DNA of 64,000 bases, from positions 2,976,001 to 3,040,000 of the forward strand of contig JAHREC010000049.1 in NCBI GenBank assembly GCA_020081605.1, given 5' to 3'. The position numbers and the translations under genes are program-made. The notes under the pieces are model-generated. The model searched no databases, was not told the origin of the DNA, and saw nothing but the letters and a program-made list of their open reading frames with translations. The stretch is from Albifimbria verrucaria (Eukaryota; Ascomycota; Sordariomycetes; Hypocreales; Stachybotryaceae). This document shows, piece after piece, positions 26,134-37,788 of the stretch. How positions within the stretch are numbered: the first letter of the stretch is position 1; each line of letters begins with the position of its first letter.

Positions 26134-26414
26134 AGCGCTGCGGCAGCAGCAGGAGGAGATATCTGTATGATTGGCACACGGCTTGTTGAAACGAACCACT
26201 GCCCTCCCGGGCATGGCTGTTGTATACTGTATACTACCTGGTTCTCATAGCGATGGCGTTTGTTTGGTTTCGAAAAGCTATTAGAAGCAAGAGTGGTGGT
26301 TGGGGTTGGGTGGCGCTGAAAGACGCACATATAAACTTGTCAATTCGAAGCTCATTCTCTCCTCAAATCCAACGATATAATACCCGTCGCCCCATCCTTG
26401 GCAATGCGTTTACC

Positions 26415-28011
26415 TCAGAAATGAGCCTCCGAGAGCTTTGGTTCTTGCACCTCTGGTTCCTCCACCACCTGCTCACAAGACTGCCTTATGGCAATACCCA
26501 CCACTGCGCGTAGAGTATACACAGCATCGTTGCCAGCGTTGTGAAGGTGCTTGCTCGCTATGCCAAGATCTCCTAGGATATCTCTGAGACTGCGTCCTCT
26601 GTCATCGCTGCGCCAAGCTTGGTGCATGACTTGACTGTCGACGATGCTGCGGATTCCTGCTAGCTTGGTAATTTCAATACCCATCTCTGATAGATAATTC
26701 AAGTCTTGCTTGACGTCGTGACCGGCAATGATGAGTGACCGGTTTGCTTCAGTGTAAGGAGCCAGGATCGACATGATGGCTTCAGGCACGTCTGTTTTTC
26801 GAGGGAAGGTACTGCTACTATAGGCGTGTAAGCGTGGGCTCTAAGAGTGTATGGCGAGAGACCGACCCAAAATCAAATGCGTCTGGGCATCCATGGACGA
26901 ATTCGCTGTTGACTAGGCCGGAATATTCCTTGACTCTGAGATGAAATGCCTGAATCATTGGCCACCAGTTCTCACCATACAAACCAGGAGCTACGTTTCT
27001 GATGGCCTCTATATCCAGGATTGCAAAGCCAATCTCTGATATTGGGTTTGGTGCTCTTTCGATTGCCTCAATGTCAACGCATATGAAGACTGCGTCCTCA
27101 GTTAGGCCGTCTTTGGATAATCCGAGGAGTTGTTGCGCTTCTCCGAGCATGCGCGCTCGATCCTCAGCCTTTCGGACGGCTTTATGCTTGGAATCAGCAC
27201 GCTTATCAAATAATACACCACTTGGTATCATCTTGAGCGTCTCTATCCACTTATTTTGGGAAGCCAATGAGGATTGCTTGAAGGCTAAAGCGTCATCTGT
27301 ATCCATCACGGGCCAGTTCTCAATTTTCAGCGACTTGTTATCTCTGGATCGTTGAAGGTAGCGAGGTTGAGGTGTGCCTCCATTGCCGAACTTGAGGAAG
27401 AACTTCTCTTGGTTGACCCCATTGGGAATATGCAAAGCTATGCCAAGTGCCCGGTTGACAAATCGCAAGAAGTCTTCGAACTGGATAGTTGGAACAAGGA
27501 GGAACGGTTTGTCCATGGGCCTTGCCACATCATGGATGTAGAAGCTACAGATATGTCAGCGTACAATCTACTTTGGGCCAAGAGAACGTTCTCATACAAA
27601 TCCCAAACGCGGCCTTCCAAGATCTTGTCAAAGAATGGTTGTGCCTATTGTGATGTCAACTGAATGCTCCCAAGTTGTTTAAGATCATACCAGTGGCTTA
27701 TTGGTCTTTCCGATATAACGCGATGGGTATGAAACGATGAGATTCCAAGGACAAAATTCGACGTTTGTATCAACTGGCTTGCCGATTTGAAACGTAGAAT
27801 AGTCCAAGATCTCCTCGGCAAGATCAATAGGCTGCTCTTGTGCGGAGGCGGAGTGCGATTTGCTGCTACTATTCTGCTCACTGGCGACCTGCTCTGGAGT
27901 AGTGTTTATCATGTCGTCGTCTCTAGCCGGTGAGCGTTCTCGCATGGTGACAGATCTACCAAGAAGCCGTGAGAGCATCTCCAAGCGCGCCTGCAAGTCA
28001 TCGTCCGACAT
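26415..28011 (-). CDS. Gfd2/YDR514C-like protein with DEDDh nuclease-type fold
   Basis: Four exons. Exon 1 starts at ATG 28011 (MSDDDLQARLEMLSRLLGRS) and ends at 27691. A short exon (AQPFFDKILEGRVWDF) follows, then a long exon from about 27545 to 26869, and a last exon ending at 26415. The C-terminal half has RNase H-like exonuclease motifs: FICVDIEAIE (first acidic pair), IIAGHDVKQDLNYL (second Asp) and LHNAGNDAVYTLRA (His and last Asp). This is the arrangement of the Gfd2/YDR514C-like family, in which yeast Gfd2 is linked to mRNA export and Dbp5. Whether it is an active nuclease is unknown; the acidic residues are present. The frame is intact across the introns I could place. Confidence 0.8.
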
Positions 28012-28386
28012 CCTGATAAACCGAGTAGCGATGGAAACGCCGAGATACTATTTGTATATAGGAGAATGTAACCAGTGATGACTGTGCAAACGGAAATTAA
28101 TGATGTGAAAGCTCAGGCAAACAGATGCCAGCTGTGTCACATAAAGGTTGCACAACAGGTGGCAGGCACTTGGATTGCACCTGTCCTCTCCAGCAATTAA
28201 CTGCAATGCACGTGAGGAGCAATGGCAATCCATTGATCATTCGGTACTTTGCAGGCGATATTTTCCTGGCCATATTTTAAGAAACAGTACACTATGTGAC
28301 CCTGTCGGACACCAACAGCAAACATAACTCCTTCGCCAGCTAAACCAGGTACTACGCTGATATCCATGCGCCATCTCGCAAACACT

Positions 28387-30834
28387 CTATCGGGATTTGT
28401 AAAACTGGGATGTTGTTAGCAGAAGCAAAAACAGACGGCAATGCAGGGGAACAAACCTCTTCGGCCTCCTGAGCCGTCACATCCGAAACCTCTGATTGCT
28501 TCTGATCAATCAGGCCCATCTTTGAATACCTGATCTTGAACCAAAAGTCCCTCCTGTCGCCTCCTAGGGCACCCGAAAGGAGCTTCTTCTTCAAGTCTTG
28601 TACAAATGTATTGTATAGCCCGGGCTCTTCCAGATTCATCAGTTCCTCCCGCATGACACCGATACACTCTATTGCCCGGTCGTATTTGCTGTCGCCGAAG
28701 CTGTCTGTGATGAAAGCCCGAACAATTTCGCCCATTTGCTTGGCCGCGTCTTCAATGTCACTGACATCGTCAGAGGACGAAAGCACTCGCTTGAAGTCCG
28801 GAACAGCGTTATCCGACGAGATTTTCTCCTCCTTTTCTCCGAGCAGTGCATCCACGTCAAGGCCAGAGATTGGTTTGACTGTCTCACGCTTACGCTTGCC
28901 CTTTGCCTTTGGTGGTACTACAACAGTGTTAGCAAACATACAACGTTACGGCGCAAACACAGCACGTACCCTTCTTCACTTCGGCTGCTGTTATGAGTGC
29001 GTCCACCCTGCTTTGAACCTTTTCAATCAGATCATTTGGTGGCGCAGAAAATCGCAGTAGGATCGCAGGAGTCGGTGGGACGGGCTTATCTGGATAGACC
29101 GCCCGCGCCTTAACAGCGTGGTTGATGCGATGGATCGTAGGGTTGTATGTGTCTTCAATAGGCACATACTCTGCAGGCTCACTGCATATATGATTAGCCA
29201 CATGTCGTCCCTTCTCATTGTATCGACTTACCCCTCGGCATCGATACCGTAGTTGGAGAGATCCATGGCATCAACGTAGTCGCTCATTGCCTCATTCAAC
29301 TCATCTGTTGGCAGCAGACGATGTTTGGTCAAAGTCTGGCCATTGACAGTGATGACTTTGTCAAGCGGAGGGAATTGGTAGCTACGGATGTCCTCTGCAA
29401 ATGGTAATGGTATGTCGTAAAGACATTCCAGGTTGGGGTCCAGGCTCGGAGCCAGCAGAACCAACTGCGGATCCTTACCTTCCTTCGTCACTATGCGAGC
29501 AACTGCATAAGATTCAAGCTCGGACAGTGCCCAAATCAAAGACGACAGAGCAAGTTCGGACTTGGTATCTGATCTCCGGGCATGGGTAATACAAACTTCT
29601 CCCATGTTCAAGAAAGGTTCGTACTTGACGTGGTCAGTAAAGTACATGCTAGACAGTGGCGCAGAACTTACCCTATCTTGGGGATGAAGCCCACAATGGA
29701 GAAACTCTTCTGCGTCTCGAGTTTTGTGATGTTGTACTCTGACTCGCTAATGTGCACTGCCGTTCTTCCGTACTCGTACCCCTTGGACAGCGATTCGAAT
29801 TCAACGTCTCGCTTACCCCCAGGAGCATCCGCGTCGTTGACCTTGTATGTTCTCGCTTGTTTTACAGCAGAGAATTCCACGTCCTCCATTTCTTCTCCTT
29901 CCATGGTCTGGGTGGATTGAGATCCCACACCTTGCTCCGACTTCACCACTACGGTGGTTGCCGTCATGGGTTTTGCCAGGTGCGTCTTGAAGTATCTTTC
30001 CACATTTATGCTCATTGACGCAGGAAATTTGACGGGATCGCCTAGTGTAAGAGGCCCGTCGTAGGTTTTGTAGGGCTTGACCGACTTTGCACGAGGGGTG
30101 TCAAGGTCATCAATGGCTTCAGCTATTGAAGCGAAGACGCCGTTATCACACTTTTCAGTCAATGACCGCAGAATCTGTTCATTTTCTGCCTGTAAAAAGT
30201 TTTAGAAATAGCCTTTAGAGAACTAAAGATAAATACCTTTACTTGAGGTTTGTCCTCTTCTTTGTAGCCATATTCGGGATCATCAAAGTCAACGCCCCTG
30301 GTTTATTAGCCAGTGTATCATTTCGGAAAAGAAACAGAATACATACAGTACGGTAAGCTGAATGTTAGAGTCATTCATCTTCTTTGCTATGTCATCAAGA
30401 TCATCGCCGTCCACTTCACCGTGGCCGTCGGTGACGAGAACTATCTTCCTCGTCCACTTGAGTTTCTTAGTAAAGGTGTCAATCATGTCCACAGCTACCA
30501 CGATGGCAGAGATGGCATCACCGGTTGACGTTTTGCTGGGCCCGACCACAGACTGAAGACTTCTAAGTGACGCCATGGTCATCGGGCCGAGATCTTGCAG
30601 GACCGATATGTTCTCATATCCATCATCCTCCATGAGTTTGTTGTTAGTATCATCCGTTCTAAGCCCCACCACGCCAACGCAGAGGGTCTTGCGATTGGAA
30701 GCGACAATGTCAGTTATCTTGTCCCAGACATAGCGCATACTCCAGTCGAGATCTGATTCGGAGCGCCCATCGTGAGTTTGGGACATGGACAAGCCGAGGT
30801 CCAGAATGAAAACGGTTGCTTCCTTGTCCGCCAT
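28387..30834 (-). CDS. ku80: Ku80, DNA double-strand break end-binding subunit
   Basis: Starts at ATG 30834 with a von Willebrand A-like domain (MADKEATVFILDLGLSMSQ, KIVLVTDGHGEVDGDD). It continues through the Ku beta-barrel core (SFSIVGFIPK, KYEPFLNMGEV, LSSLIWALSELESYAVARIV, HRLLPTDELNEAMSDYVDAMDL). It ends in the Ku80-specific C-terminal helical domain (ALGGDRRDFWFKIRYSKMGLI), with a final tiny exon FYKSR and TAG at 28387. Ku80 pairs with Ku70 to load on broken DNA ends and start non-homologous end joining, and it also protects telomeres; it acts in the nucleus. Several introns interrupt it, near 30360-30300, 30240-30190, 29690-29640, 29230-29180, 28970-28925 and 28455-28410. The intron near 29670 needs one extra G to keep phase. 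It is transcribed divergently from the TMEM205-like gene. Confidence 0.93.
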
Positions 30835-31164
30835 TTTGGTGTCTTGGAAGCTCAACAGCTGGCGATGAATTCAATTGATCTGGAATTACAGAATCCAGCA
30901 CTCTGCCATAGCTTTTATTGGCGTTGGGCTTTATAACGGTCTTGTCGAAGCTCCACTAAGATCAGACGTGTAATTAGGCAGAAGGCCCAGGGTTGCTTAC
31001 TGTAAAGTTCAATTGGAGCGTGACGCGACAGGGTCACGAAGTCACGTGACATCTCCAAGCATTACCTTATCCAAGGAAGTGACGTTGATGCAATCCGTCA
31101 GGCCAGCCAGTCTTCAATTGCTCATTCATCCCAAGTTTGCTTCAGTTTGGAGCACAGCAGCACG

Positions 31165-31882
31165 ATGGCGAACTCAATCTTTCTGTCCGTGGCTCCGTAC
31201 CACATTCTATCGTACGTCAACCAAACATAGAGCCCGTTTTCGAATGACCAGCTGATGAAGCCTCCTAGCTACGGTACCCTCCTGGGCACCACCTTCTTCC
31301 ATGTAAGTTGAGCCCAGATCGGCATCGTGATTCAACTCTGACGTTTGCAGTCTTTTATCAATGGACCTGTCATGTTCAAGACGGTCACCAGGACCGTCTT
31401 CTCGGCAGTTCAGACGAACCTTTTCCCCATCTACTTTGGCATGCAGACAGCCCTGCCTGTAGTCCTTGCTTTGACTTTCCCTGGAAGCACGCTGCTCGGC
31501 CTGCCGTCCGGTGTTACCGGCTTGCTTGATGGCGCTGTCAGATGGAACTCGCTGGTTCCCATTGCGGCTACTTTCATCACCGGCCTGGTCAACCTGGTCG
31601 TGCTGCTGCCGGCTACTCAGCAGGTCATGAAGGACCGCCGTGGTCAAGGTAAGTTAGACCATGATCTGGACATTCCCGGAAGTATCGGAGTTGACAATGT
31701 GTACAGTTAAGCGAGACGGCAAGGAGTGGTATGCCGAGGGTCCTCACTCAGAGGAGATGCAGGCGCTGAACAAGAGATTCGGCATGCTGCATGGTGTTTC
31801 CTCTCTGCTCAACCTGGGCACACTCATCTCGCTTATCGCTTACGGTTTCACGCTTGGTGCTCGCATTCAGCCACTTGCTTAG
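31165..31882 (+). CDS. TMEM205-like (DUF4149) membrane protein
   Basis: Four exons (31165-31211, 31269-31302, 31351-31648, 31707-31882) give an intact protein of 184 residues. It begins MANSIFLSVAPYHILSYGTLLGTTFFHSFINGPVMF. It has four hydrophobic spans, including LFPIYFGMQTALPVVLALTF, SLVPIAATFITGLVNLVVLL and LLNLGTLISLIAYGFTLG. The conserved loop RRGQ-VKRDGKEWYAEGP and the FGMLHGVSSLLNL turn are typical of the DUF4149/TMEM205 family. Fungal members are uncharacterised; the human relative TMEM205 is associated with cisplatin resistance. The ku80 gene starts only about 330 bp away on the other strand, so the two share a divergent promoter region. Confidence 0.85.
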
Positions 31883-32181
31883 AGACGCAGAGAAATGGGA
31901 CTAGTTTAGTGAACAGTTCAATTTTGTATCAAATCGCAGCATCCTACACCAATAAAACCTGCATTGCTTCATTCTTGAAATCGACAAATTCCTCTTTGTC
32001 TCTCCGCCACAAGCCCAGTGTTATAGCAAATTCTGAGATTGCAAAACGATGGTATCTCTCCTGCCTTTTCTTGGCAGTATTTGCGGGCATTCCGAAAATT
32101 GCTTCTGTCGCCAAACACGCTCGGGAAACGATGGGTATATGTCCAACACGCCAACCAATTTCAAATCACGTAAACGTAAGA

Positions 32182-32640
32182 TCATAAACATGCTCGTAAC
32201 ATGCTCGTAGCCAGCACTTTATGCGCTCTGGCCGGGAACTGGGTGCGGAGGTTTCCGTGGGAGGCCAACAGTTCTCGCTTGGCGGCCTCGAAGTCGCGTG
32301 CCCTCTTCTCCTTGGCGGCCTCATCGTCGGTGGCTTGCTGGGCTCGGCGCATGTTGGCCTCAATCTGGCCCTTGATGGTCCAGCGGCCGGGCTGACGCTC
32401 AAGCGCCGTCTTGACGTCGACCTCTTCAACTGGACGAGGGAACTCGCGGGACAGTGGGGGAGAGGGTTGGTAGGGGTCTTGGGTGTGAAGGAGTCGGCCA
32501 CATCTAGAGACTGAACTCCGGGGTGGTCGCGGGAGTGGTTCCTGGAGTTGAGAACTTGCTTCCGGCCTCAGCAAAGTAGCCGGTCTCAGCACCGGTGGTG
32601 GTGTTGGGGACATATCGGGGATGTCGATGTGGCCTGCCAT
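32182..32640 (-). CDS. Small conserved-looking protein of unknown function
   Basis: Starts MAGHIDIPDMSP at 32640 (a second in-frame ATG lies directly upstream at 32643). A Thr/Pro/Ser-rich first half contains DSFTPKTPTNP. The second half is well ordered: VDVKTALERQPGRWTIKGQI, followed by an amphipathic helix with EANMRRAQQATDDEAAKEKRARDF and ELLASHGNLRTQFPA. The product is about 150 residues without signal peptide or membrane segment. The frame must be repaired near 32607, 32505 and 32457, two of these in C runs. I do not recognise the family. Consistent amino-acid character in the restored frame is the reason to call it real. Confidence 0.55.
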   Translation of the reverse strand: MAGHIDIPDMSPTPPPVLRPATLLRPEASSQLQEPLPRPPRSSVSRCGRLLHTQDPYQPSPPLSREFPRPVEEVDVKTALERQPGRWTIKGQIEANMRRAQQATDDEAAKEKRARDFEAAKRELLASHGNLRTQFPARAHKVLATSMLRACL

Positions 32641-32699
32641 CATTGCGGTTGTGATGAAGAAATTGTCTGTGGTTTGTGGTGAAAGTTGGAGTTTGTCGA

Positions 32700-34420
32700 T
32701 GGCTTGACAGAGAGAAGAAATTTGCGAGATTGCAGCCTTTTAGCTTGGTCGGTCTCGGAGATTAGTGTGTAATCGGAAGTCGGTGAAAAGGGACGAGGTC
32801 CTTTTAACGTGCCCCGGTGCCGGTGACCACGATGCTAACAAAGCCCCGGGCCGATAAACGACATGAGAGAAAAAAATCGAGGCACTACCGAACCTGCTAG
32901 TGAAGATGCCCAGACGTGAATGAGAAGAAAAAAATTCTTCGAAACGAGAAGGCTCCATCCGGGCAGGCAAAGAGGAGCCATGGAATTTATAATTCCAGCG
33001 TCCTTGTTGCGCGTTCCTGAATCAGGGTCCCGCAGCCAACAACCTTGAGAGAGTAAAGGGCCCTTGATTAGCTCGAGTTCAGGGTCCACCGACGCAGCAA
33101 GCAATCTTCATCTCGGTGGGGTTTGATTCGTTAGCCCCGGGCCCAAGATTGGCGCCGCGAGTCTCTGAGTGGCTGGCCGTGCGGGTTGTGCGGCGACAAA
33201 GGTGCGAGGCATCGTGAACGAGGTGAGCGGGCGCTTTGTCCGATCGCCACATGGCTTGCAGACCGCCCCAAGCATCTCCGTGGCCCCTTGTCACGAGCGC
33301 TCTAGAACTCTTTCTCATCGTCAGCCTCGATTGCCATTCGTGGTAATCCTAGCCGGGACTGGCATCGTAAGTGGCTCGCCTTGCCGTCTCCCTACATTAC
33401 GACAAGGTGCTACTATGTACTCTAATGCCGCTGACCAGCTCATCGCTGCCTCACGTGCCCCCTCCCTTACCTGTCTGTCTGTCTGTCTGTCCTTTCGGAT
33501 CAAGGTGCAATGCAAAAATCCATGACCCGGACGGCCTAATGCTTGTGTTCTCCCGAGCCATCCGGCCCAGCTCCGGACTCGTCATCTGTCTCTTAGCCGC
33601 TGCCTCGGGTGTGCTTCGGGGTGCTTCTAAATTTGGTACGGCACTTGGGAGGTTTTTAGCATGGAAATCTCGAAGCTTAGCAGACGTCCATCGTGAAAGT
33701 CCCACACGGGTTTGCTTTGCAATCGTTGTCAGTACGAGTCTCAAGTCCCCACTTGGATGCTTATCTTGTTGCTCTTCCGCGTCGGACCCGTTCGCCACTC
33801 GGCCAGGGCTGCATGGGCGGTGCTCCGCTTTCCAAATGCACACGATATGTCGTGAGTACGGTACAGTATTTCCGACCTGTTCTATTACAAAGACGTCACG
33901 ATGCATTGTCGCCGCGGGGAAGGCCTGCAACCACAGGCTCCCTGCATCTTCGAGTGGCTCTTGTGCAACAACCATGTTTCGCCGCATATCGGCCCTCTCG
34001 CCACCTCCCTTCTCGGTCAATGGCTTACCCTACATGATGGAGGATTGTCTGGCTGACGCTGGATGATTCGATGCGCGGCCTTAAGCGCCATGTTTCTTTC
34101 CGAGAAACCGACTGTATTACGAAGAGCCAGCTCTTGTTTCGGCGACGGACCTGACCTGGCTTGTGAATGCAGCCTACGGTCCGCTGTCTGAGGCGATGTG
34201 ACGTCGTGCCCTTGTCTGCGGCTCTTGTCGCCGTAATTGAATGCCACCCAACCATCGGGTTCGTAGCATGACTAAGCATTGAATGGGCCCGTCGGCTAGA
34301 ACTCCGACTCAGCTCCGTATATGTCCGGTTGACGATGCCCTCGAGACCGGACCGTACATCTGCATAACTCAAGACAAGTCACTCCTCGCCGACCCATCAT
34401 AGTAAACACCACGTCTCGCA
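32700..34420. other. Intergenic region (divergent promoters)
   Basis: Lies between two genes reading away from each other (32640 minus, 34424 plus), so it should hold both promoters. A CTGT tetranucleotide repeat is at 33473-33491. Long open frames on both strands at 33.4-34.1 kb overlap each other and show no protein features. Confidence 0.5.
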
Positions 34421-34423
34421 AAC

Positions 34424-35504
34424 ATGACATCAACGCCCAAGTATCTTACCGGTGACAGAGCCGGAATCAATGAGTTCATTGACAAGTTTGACGTGCGTGG
34501 TTTATACCATCCTTGCTAACCGTGTCCTCATTACTTACCATCTCATCAGGTCTTTCTGTTTGACTGCGATGGTGAGTTTTCACACATTATGCTCAAGAAT
34601 TAGCTCACACAAGGGAAAATAGGCGTGCTGTGGTCGGGAGACCACGTCTTCGAGGTGTGCCAGAGACAATCGCATTTCTGAGATCCAAAGGTTAGAAGTG
34701 AACGACCTAAGTGCATCTTTCATATTGTCTTACACCCGACTAGGCAAGAAGACCGTCTTTGTCACAAACAATTCAACAAAATCCCGTGGCGAGTATCTCA
34801 AGAAACTGCAGAAACTGGGCATTCAATGCGAGGTGGACGATGTGTTCGGATCATCCTACTCATCCGCCATCTACATCTCCCGCATTCTGAAACTCCCACC
34901 TGGCAAGAACAAGGTTTTTGTCATTGGTGAGGTTGGTGTGGAGAAGGAGCTCGAATCCGAAGGTATTCCCTACATTGGCGGAACCGATGAGAACTTCAGG
35001 AGGGACATCACACCCGAGGACTTTAGCGGTCTTGCCGATGGCTCACTGCTCGACCTCGAGGTGGGCGTCGTCCTGTGCGGCCTCGACTTCCACATCAATT
35101 ACCTCAAGCTCGTTCACGGTCTGCACTACCTGAAGCGTGGTGCCAAGTTCCTCGCCACCAACACCGACTCGACCCTCCCGATGCACCACGACTTCTTCCT
35201 CGGAGCAGGCGCATGCTCCATTCCTCTGGTGTATGCCAGTGGTCAGCAACCGCTTGAGCTTGGCAAGCCCAGTCAGGCCATGATGGATGCCGTCGAAGGC
35301 AAGTTTAAGCTCAACAGGGAAAGGACATGCATGATTGGAGACAGACTCAACACAGACATCAAGTTTGGTATTGAAGGCAAGCTCGGTGGTACGCTGCATG
35401 TCTTGACCGGCGTGCACCAAAAGGCGGACTGGGACAAAGAGGATGCCGTTGCCGTGCCGTCATTTTATGCGGACAAGCTCAGCGACCTGCGGCCTGACGC
35501 GTGA
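34424..35504 (+). CDS. Pho13-type HAD phosphatase (4-nitrophenylphosphatase / phosphoglycolate phosphatase)
   Basis: The protein starts MTSTPKYLTGDRAGINEFIDKFD. After two short introns it reads VFLFDCDG-VLWSGD, HAD motif I with the nucleophile Asp. Motif II is FVTNNSTKSR. The C2-type cap domain follows (EVGVVLCGLDFHINYLKL, LATNTDSTLPMH). Motif III/IV are at KPSQAMMDAV and CMIGDRLNTDIKFGIEGKLGGTLHVLTG. Enzymes of this family remove phosphate from 2-phosphoglycolate and other by-products of glycolysis and are soluble. Length, about 305 residues, is normal. The exon at 34622-34690 reads EVCQRQ instead of the expected EGVPETIAFL unless one G is added near 34654. Product class is clear; true substrate is inferred. 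Confidence 0.92.
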
Positions 35505-35614
35505 GAGTCGTAGACTAGATTTGACCACCTAATCTTACATAGACGGAAGCAGCTATAGAACACTAAGGCTATCATCTAATTCCTAGACCAAACTCATGAC
35601 ATGCAGAAGCATCT

Positions 35615-36865
35615 TTATTTCTGCTTCTCCTTTTGCTCCTGTCGCTTGGCCAGCTCGCTCGTTCTGATAATCTTGGGGTCCGGAGTCCGGTAGGGGCTCA
35701 GTGACTTGGGAATGAACATGCCAACCTGCTTCTGGTACGCCTTATACTCACGGTACTTGCCGGCGGTAATGGCCTCAGTAAGCCAGGTGGAGCCTTGGAA
35801 AAGGAGAATCAAGGCCCCGAACCGGCAAAGGCCCAGCTGTACAAGGAATTGGAAGCGAAGCAACTCCATTGGTACAGGATGAACCAGATTGTCTGTTCAG
35901 CAAAGAAGTTGGGGTGTCTGCTGTAGGCCCAAAGGCCAGAGGTGAGAAACCACGATCCAGGTCAGCCTTGTTCACACCCTTTGGTACCTTTGAGTCCTTG
36001 TAGTACTGGTGCTTGACGGTTTGAAACGCTGTGAGTAGTTAGCCCGAGTACTCGTGTCAACATGTCTTAGGTATGGCATACCCCATTGCTGTTCATCGCC
36101 GATTGTCTCATAAAGAAGGACTGCCAGTTCAACGACAAAGTAACCGATATCGGCAGCAGTGACGTTTGGCTCAAATTGGGTCGATAGAAGGATAACGTAA
36201 CCTGGGATGCAGGAGAAGGCAAATAGTAGGATGCTCTGGTAGAACGAGATGAAGGTGACGTTGAAGATGAACCATACAGGCCCAGGGAGGTAGCTCTTGA
36301 CAATTTCCCTACTAATTTTAGCGTGACGGAATGGACGGGTACTCGATCAATGAACTCACCATCTATAGTCTTCAGACCCAACATTGTAACCGCCTTTACG
36401 CCAGTAATTATAGGTTAGCCGCGCCTGTTTGGTCCACGTCAGTATCGGATCCCGGTGATTCAATCATAGGAAATGAGCTCCTTACACTCCATAGTGTAGT
36501 GAATGTGGCAACAAGATCTAGTCGAGCGTGTGGCACCCCGGCGACGCGGGCCCATACAGCAAGGTGAACGATATAGAGGTTAGGCAGAAGACTCCACATG
36601 CGATCAACCTGAGAGTAGTTTCTGTTGATTTCCGAAACAACCAGGAAGATGAAACCGAGGAAAAGTGAAGCAGCGGCAGCAGAGACGAGGGGTTCGTCTC
36701 GGCATACACCTGCTTGAGATCATGAGGACTGCCGCCGGTAGCGAGCAGGCGTGCGGGCAGCGCATAGAACTGCGGGATGAAGGGCTCGACTGTCTTGTAA
36801 AAGTCGGCGCATTCCTCAATTCTCTTGAGGCTTGGGAGAGCCGAGAGCGCCATCGTGGGAGCCAT
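35615..36865 (-). CDS. DUF1295 integral membrane protein (steroid-reductase / ICMT-like fold)
   Basis: Starts MAPTMALSALPSLKRIEECADFY at 36865. The hydrophobic core includes FLGFIFLVVSEINRNYSQVDRMWSLLPNLYIVH, a marker of DUF1295 proteins, then ARLTYNYWRKGGYNVGSEDYRW. The catalytic-like C-terminal part reads SGLWAYSRHPNFFAEQTIWF, with the conserved SRHPN, and ends in WLTEAITAGKYREYKAYQKQVGMFIP. The family shares the fold of steroid 5-alpha-reductases and isoprenylcysteine methyltransferases and sits in the endoplasmic reticulum. Substrate is unknown. At least two introns are present (near 36395-36350 and 36080-36030). Single-base breaks occur near 36662, 35948 and 35818, one of them in a T/A run. 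The gene is convergent with the Pho13-type gene, with only about 110 bp between stop codons. Confidence 0.82.
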
Positions 36866-37788
36866 GACGCCGGGGCTGTTCTGTGGAGGTTAGATTTAGG
36901 TGAAGGATGTTGAGTGCAGCGGATTCGTGAAGGCAGAGCGAGGTAGAGGAGGCCTCGTCATAGAAGCGCTAGCAGGCTGAATCTGGCATTGAGCACCAGC
37001 CAGATTGATGAAGAAAAAGGCTATGCAACCTGCAGATCGATCGGCAGATCTGTGGCCTTGGTGGGGGCTACAGCGCTGTTGCTACATTCTGGGGCGTTTT
37101 CAGCGGTTTTAGTGCCCTGTAGTGACGGGCTGAAGGTACCTGGACGAACAGTATCAAAAGCCTGATCGATTCATCTATAATCGTGAGAAGCCCCATTGAG
37201 AAAGCCCCATGAAAAGCCCATGAGAGTCAAGGGCATAAAAATAGATATAAAAATCAGATAAGACTCATACTATGATTATTTTAGCTATCGATTTGTCTTT
37301 CCAAGAAAAGAGAAGCCATAGTCTAGACGGATTCATATAGACAATTTAACCAGCTCTCTCCATCATCCCAAGTAACCTTAACTTGTTGTACCTCTTCGCC
37401 CGAGCCTTAGTGCAGCAATACTTCTGCATATGTACCTTGGCCGCAATGACAAGCAGTTGGACTCGTAAAATATTCGACCTTTCAATCACACCGCTTCACA
37501 ATCACAACCAAACCGTGCTGGCTAATGTTGTTTCTACCGTAAATATAAACCATCAAATCCAATCATGTGCATCCCTTCAGCTTAGGCAGTTTCTTCACAC
37601 GTTGTTTGCCACGCTGTACCATGTCGCTGAGCCCGCAGACGCGAAGATGAACCGTGACGCGTTTTCACTTACCCAAGCCTAGTAGTTGCTCCACGACTCT
37701 ATGAACTTTTCACGGTTCTTCGTTTGCACGCTGCAGGCCTCTGTTGTCCGCGCCAGGAATTCGGCTCCTCCTCTTTCATGCACGAGCC

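Noticed and set aside
33371..34066. Overlapping open frames on both strands as a gene
   Set aside because: Neither frame has motifs, and the position between divergent genes fits a promoter region.
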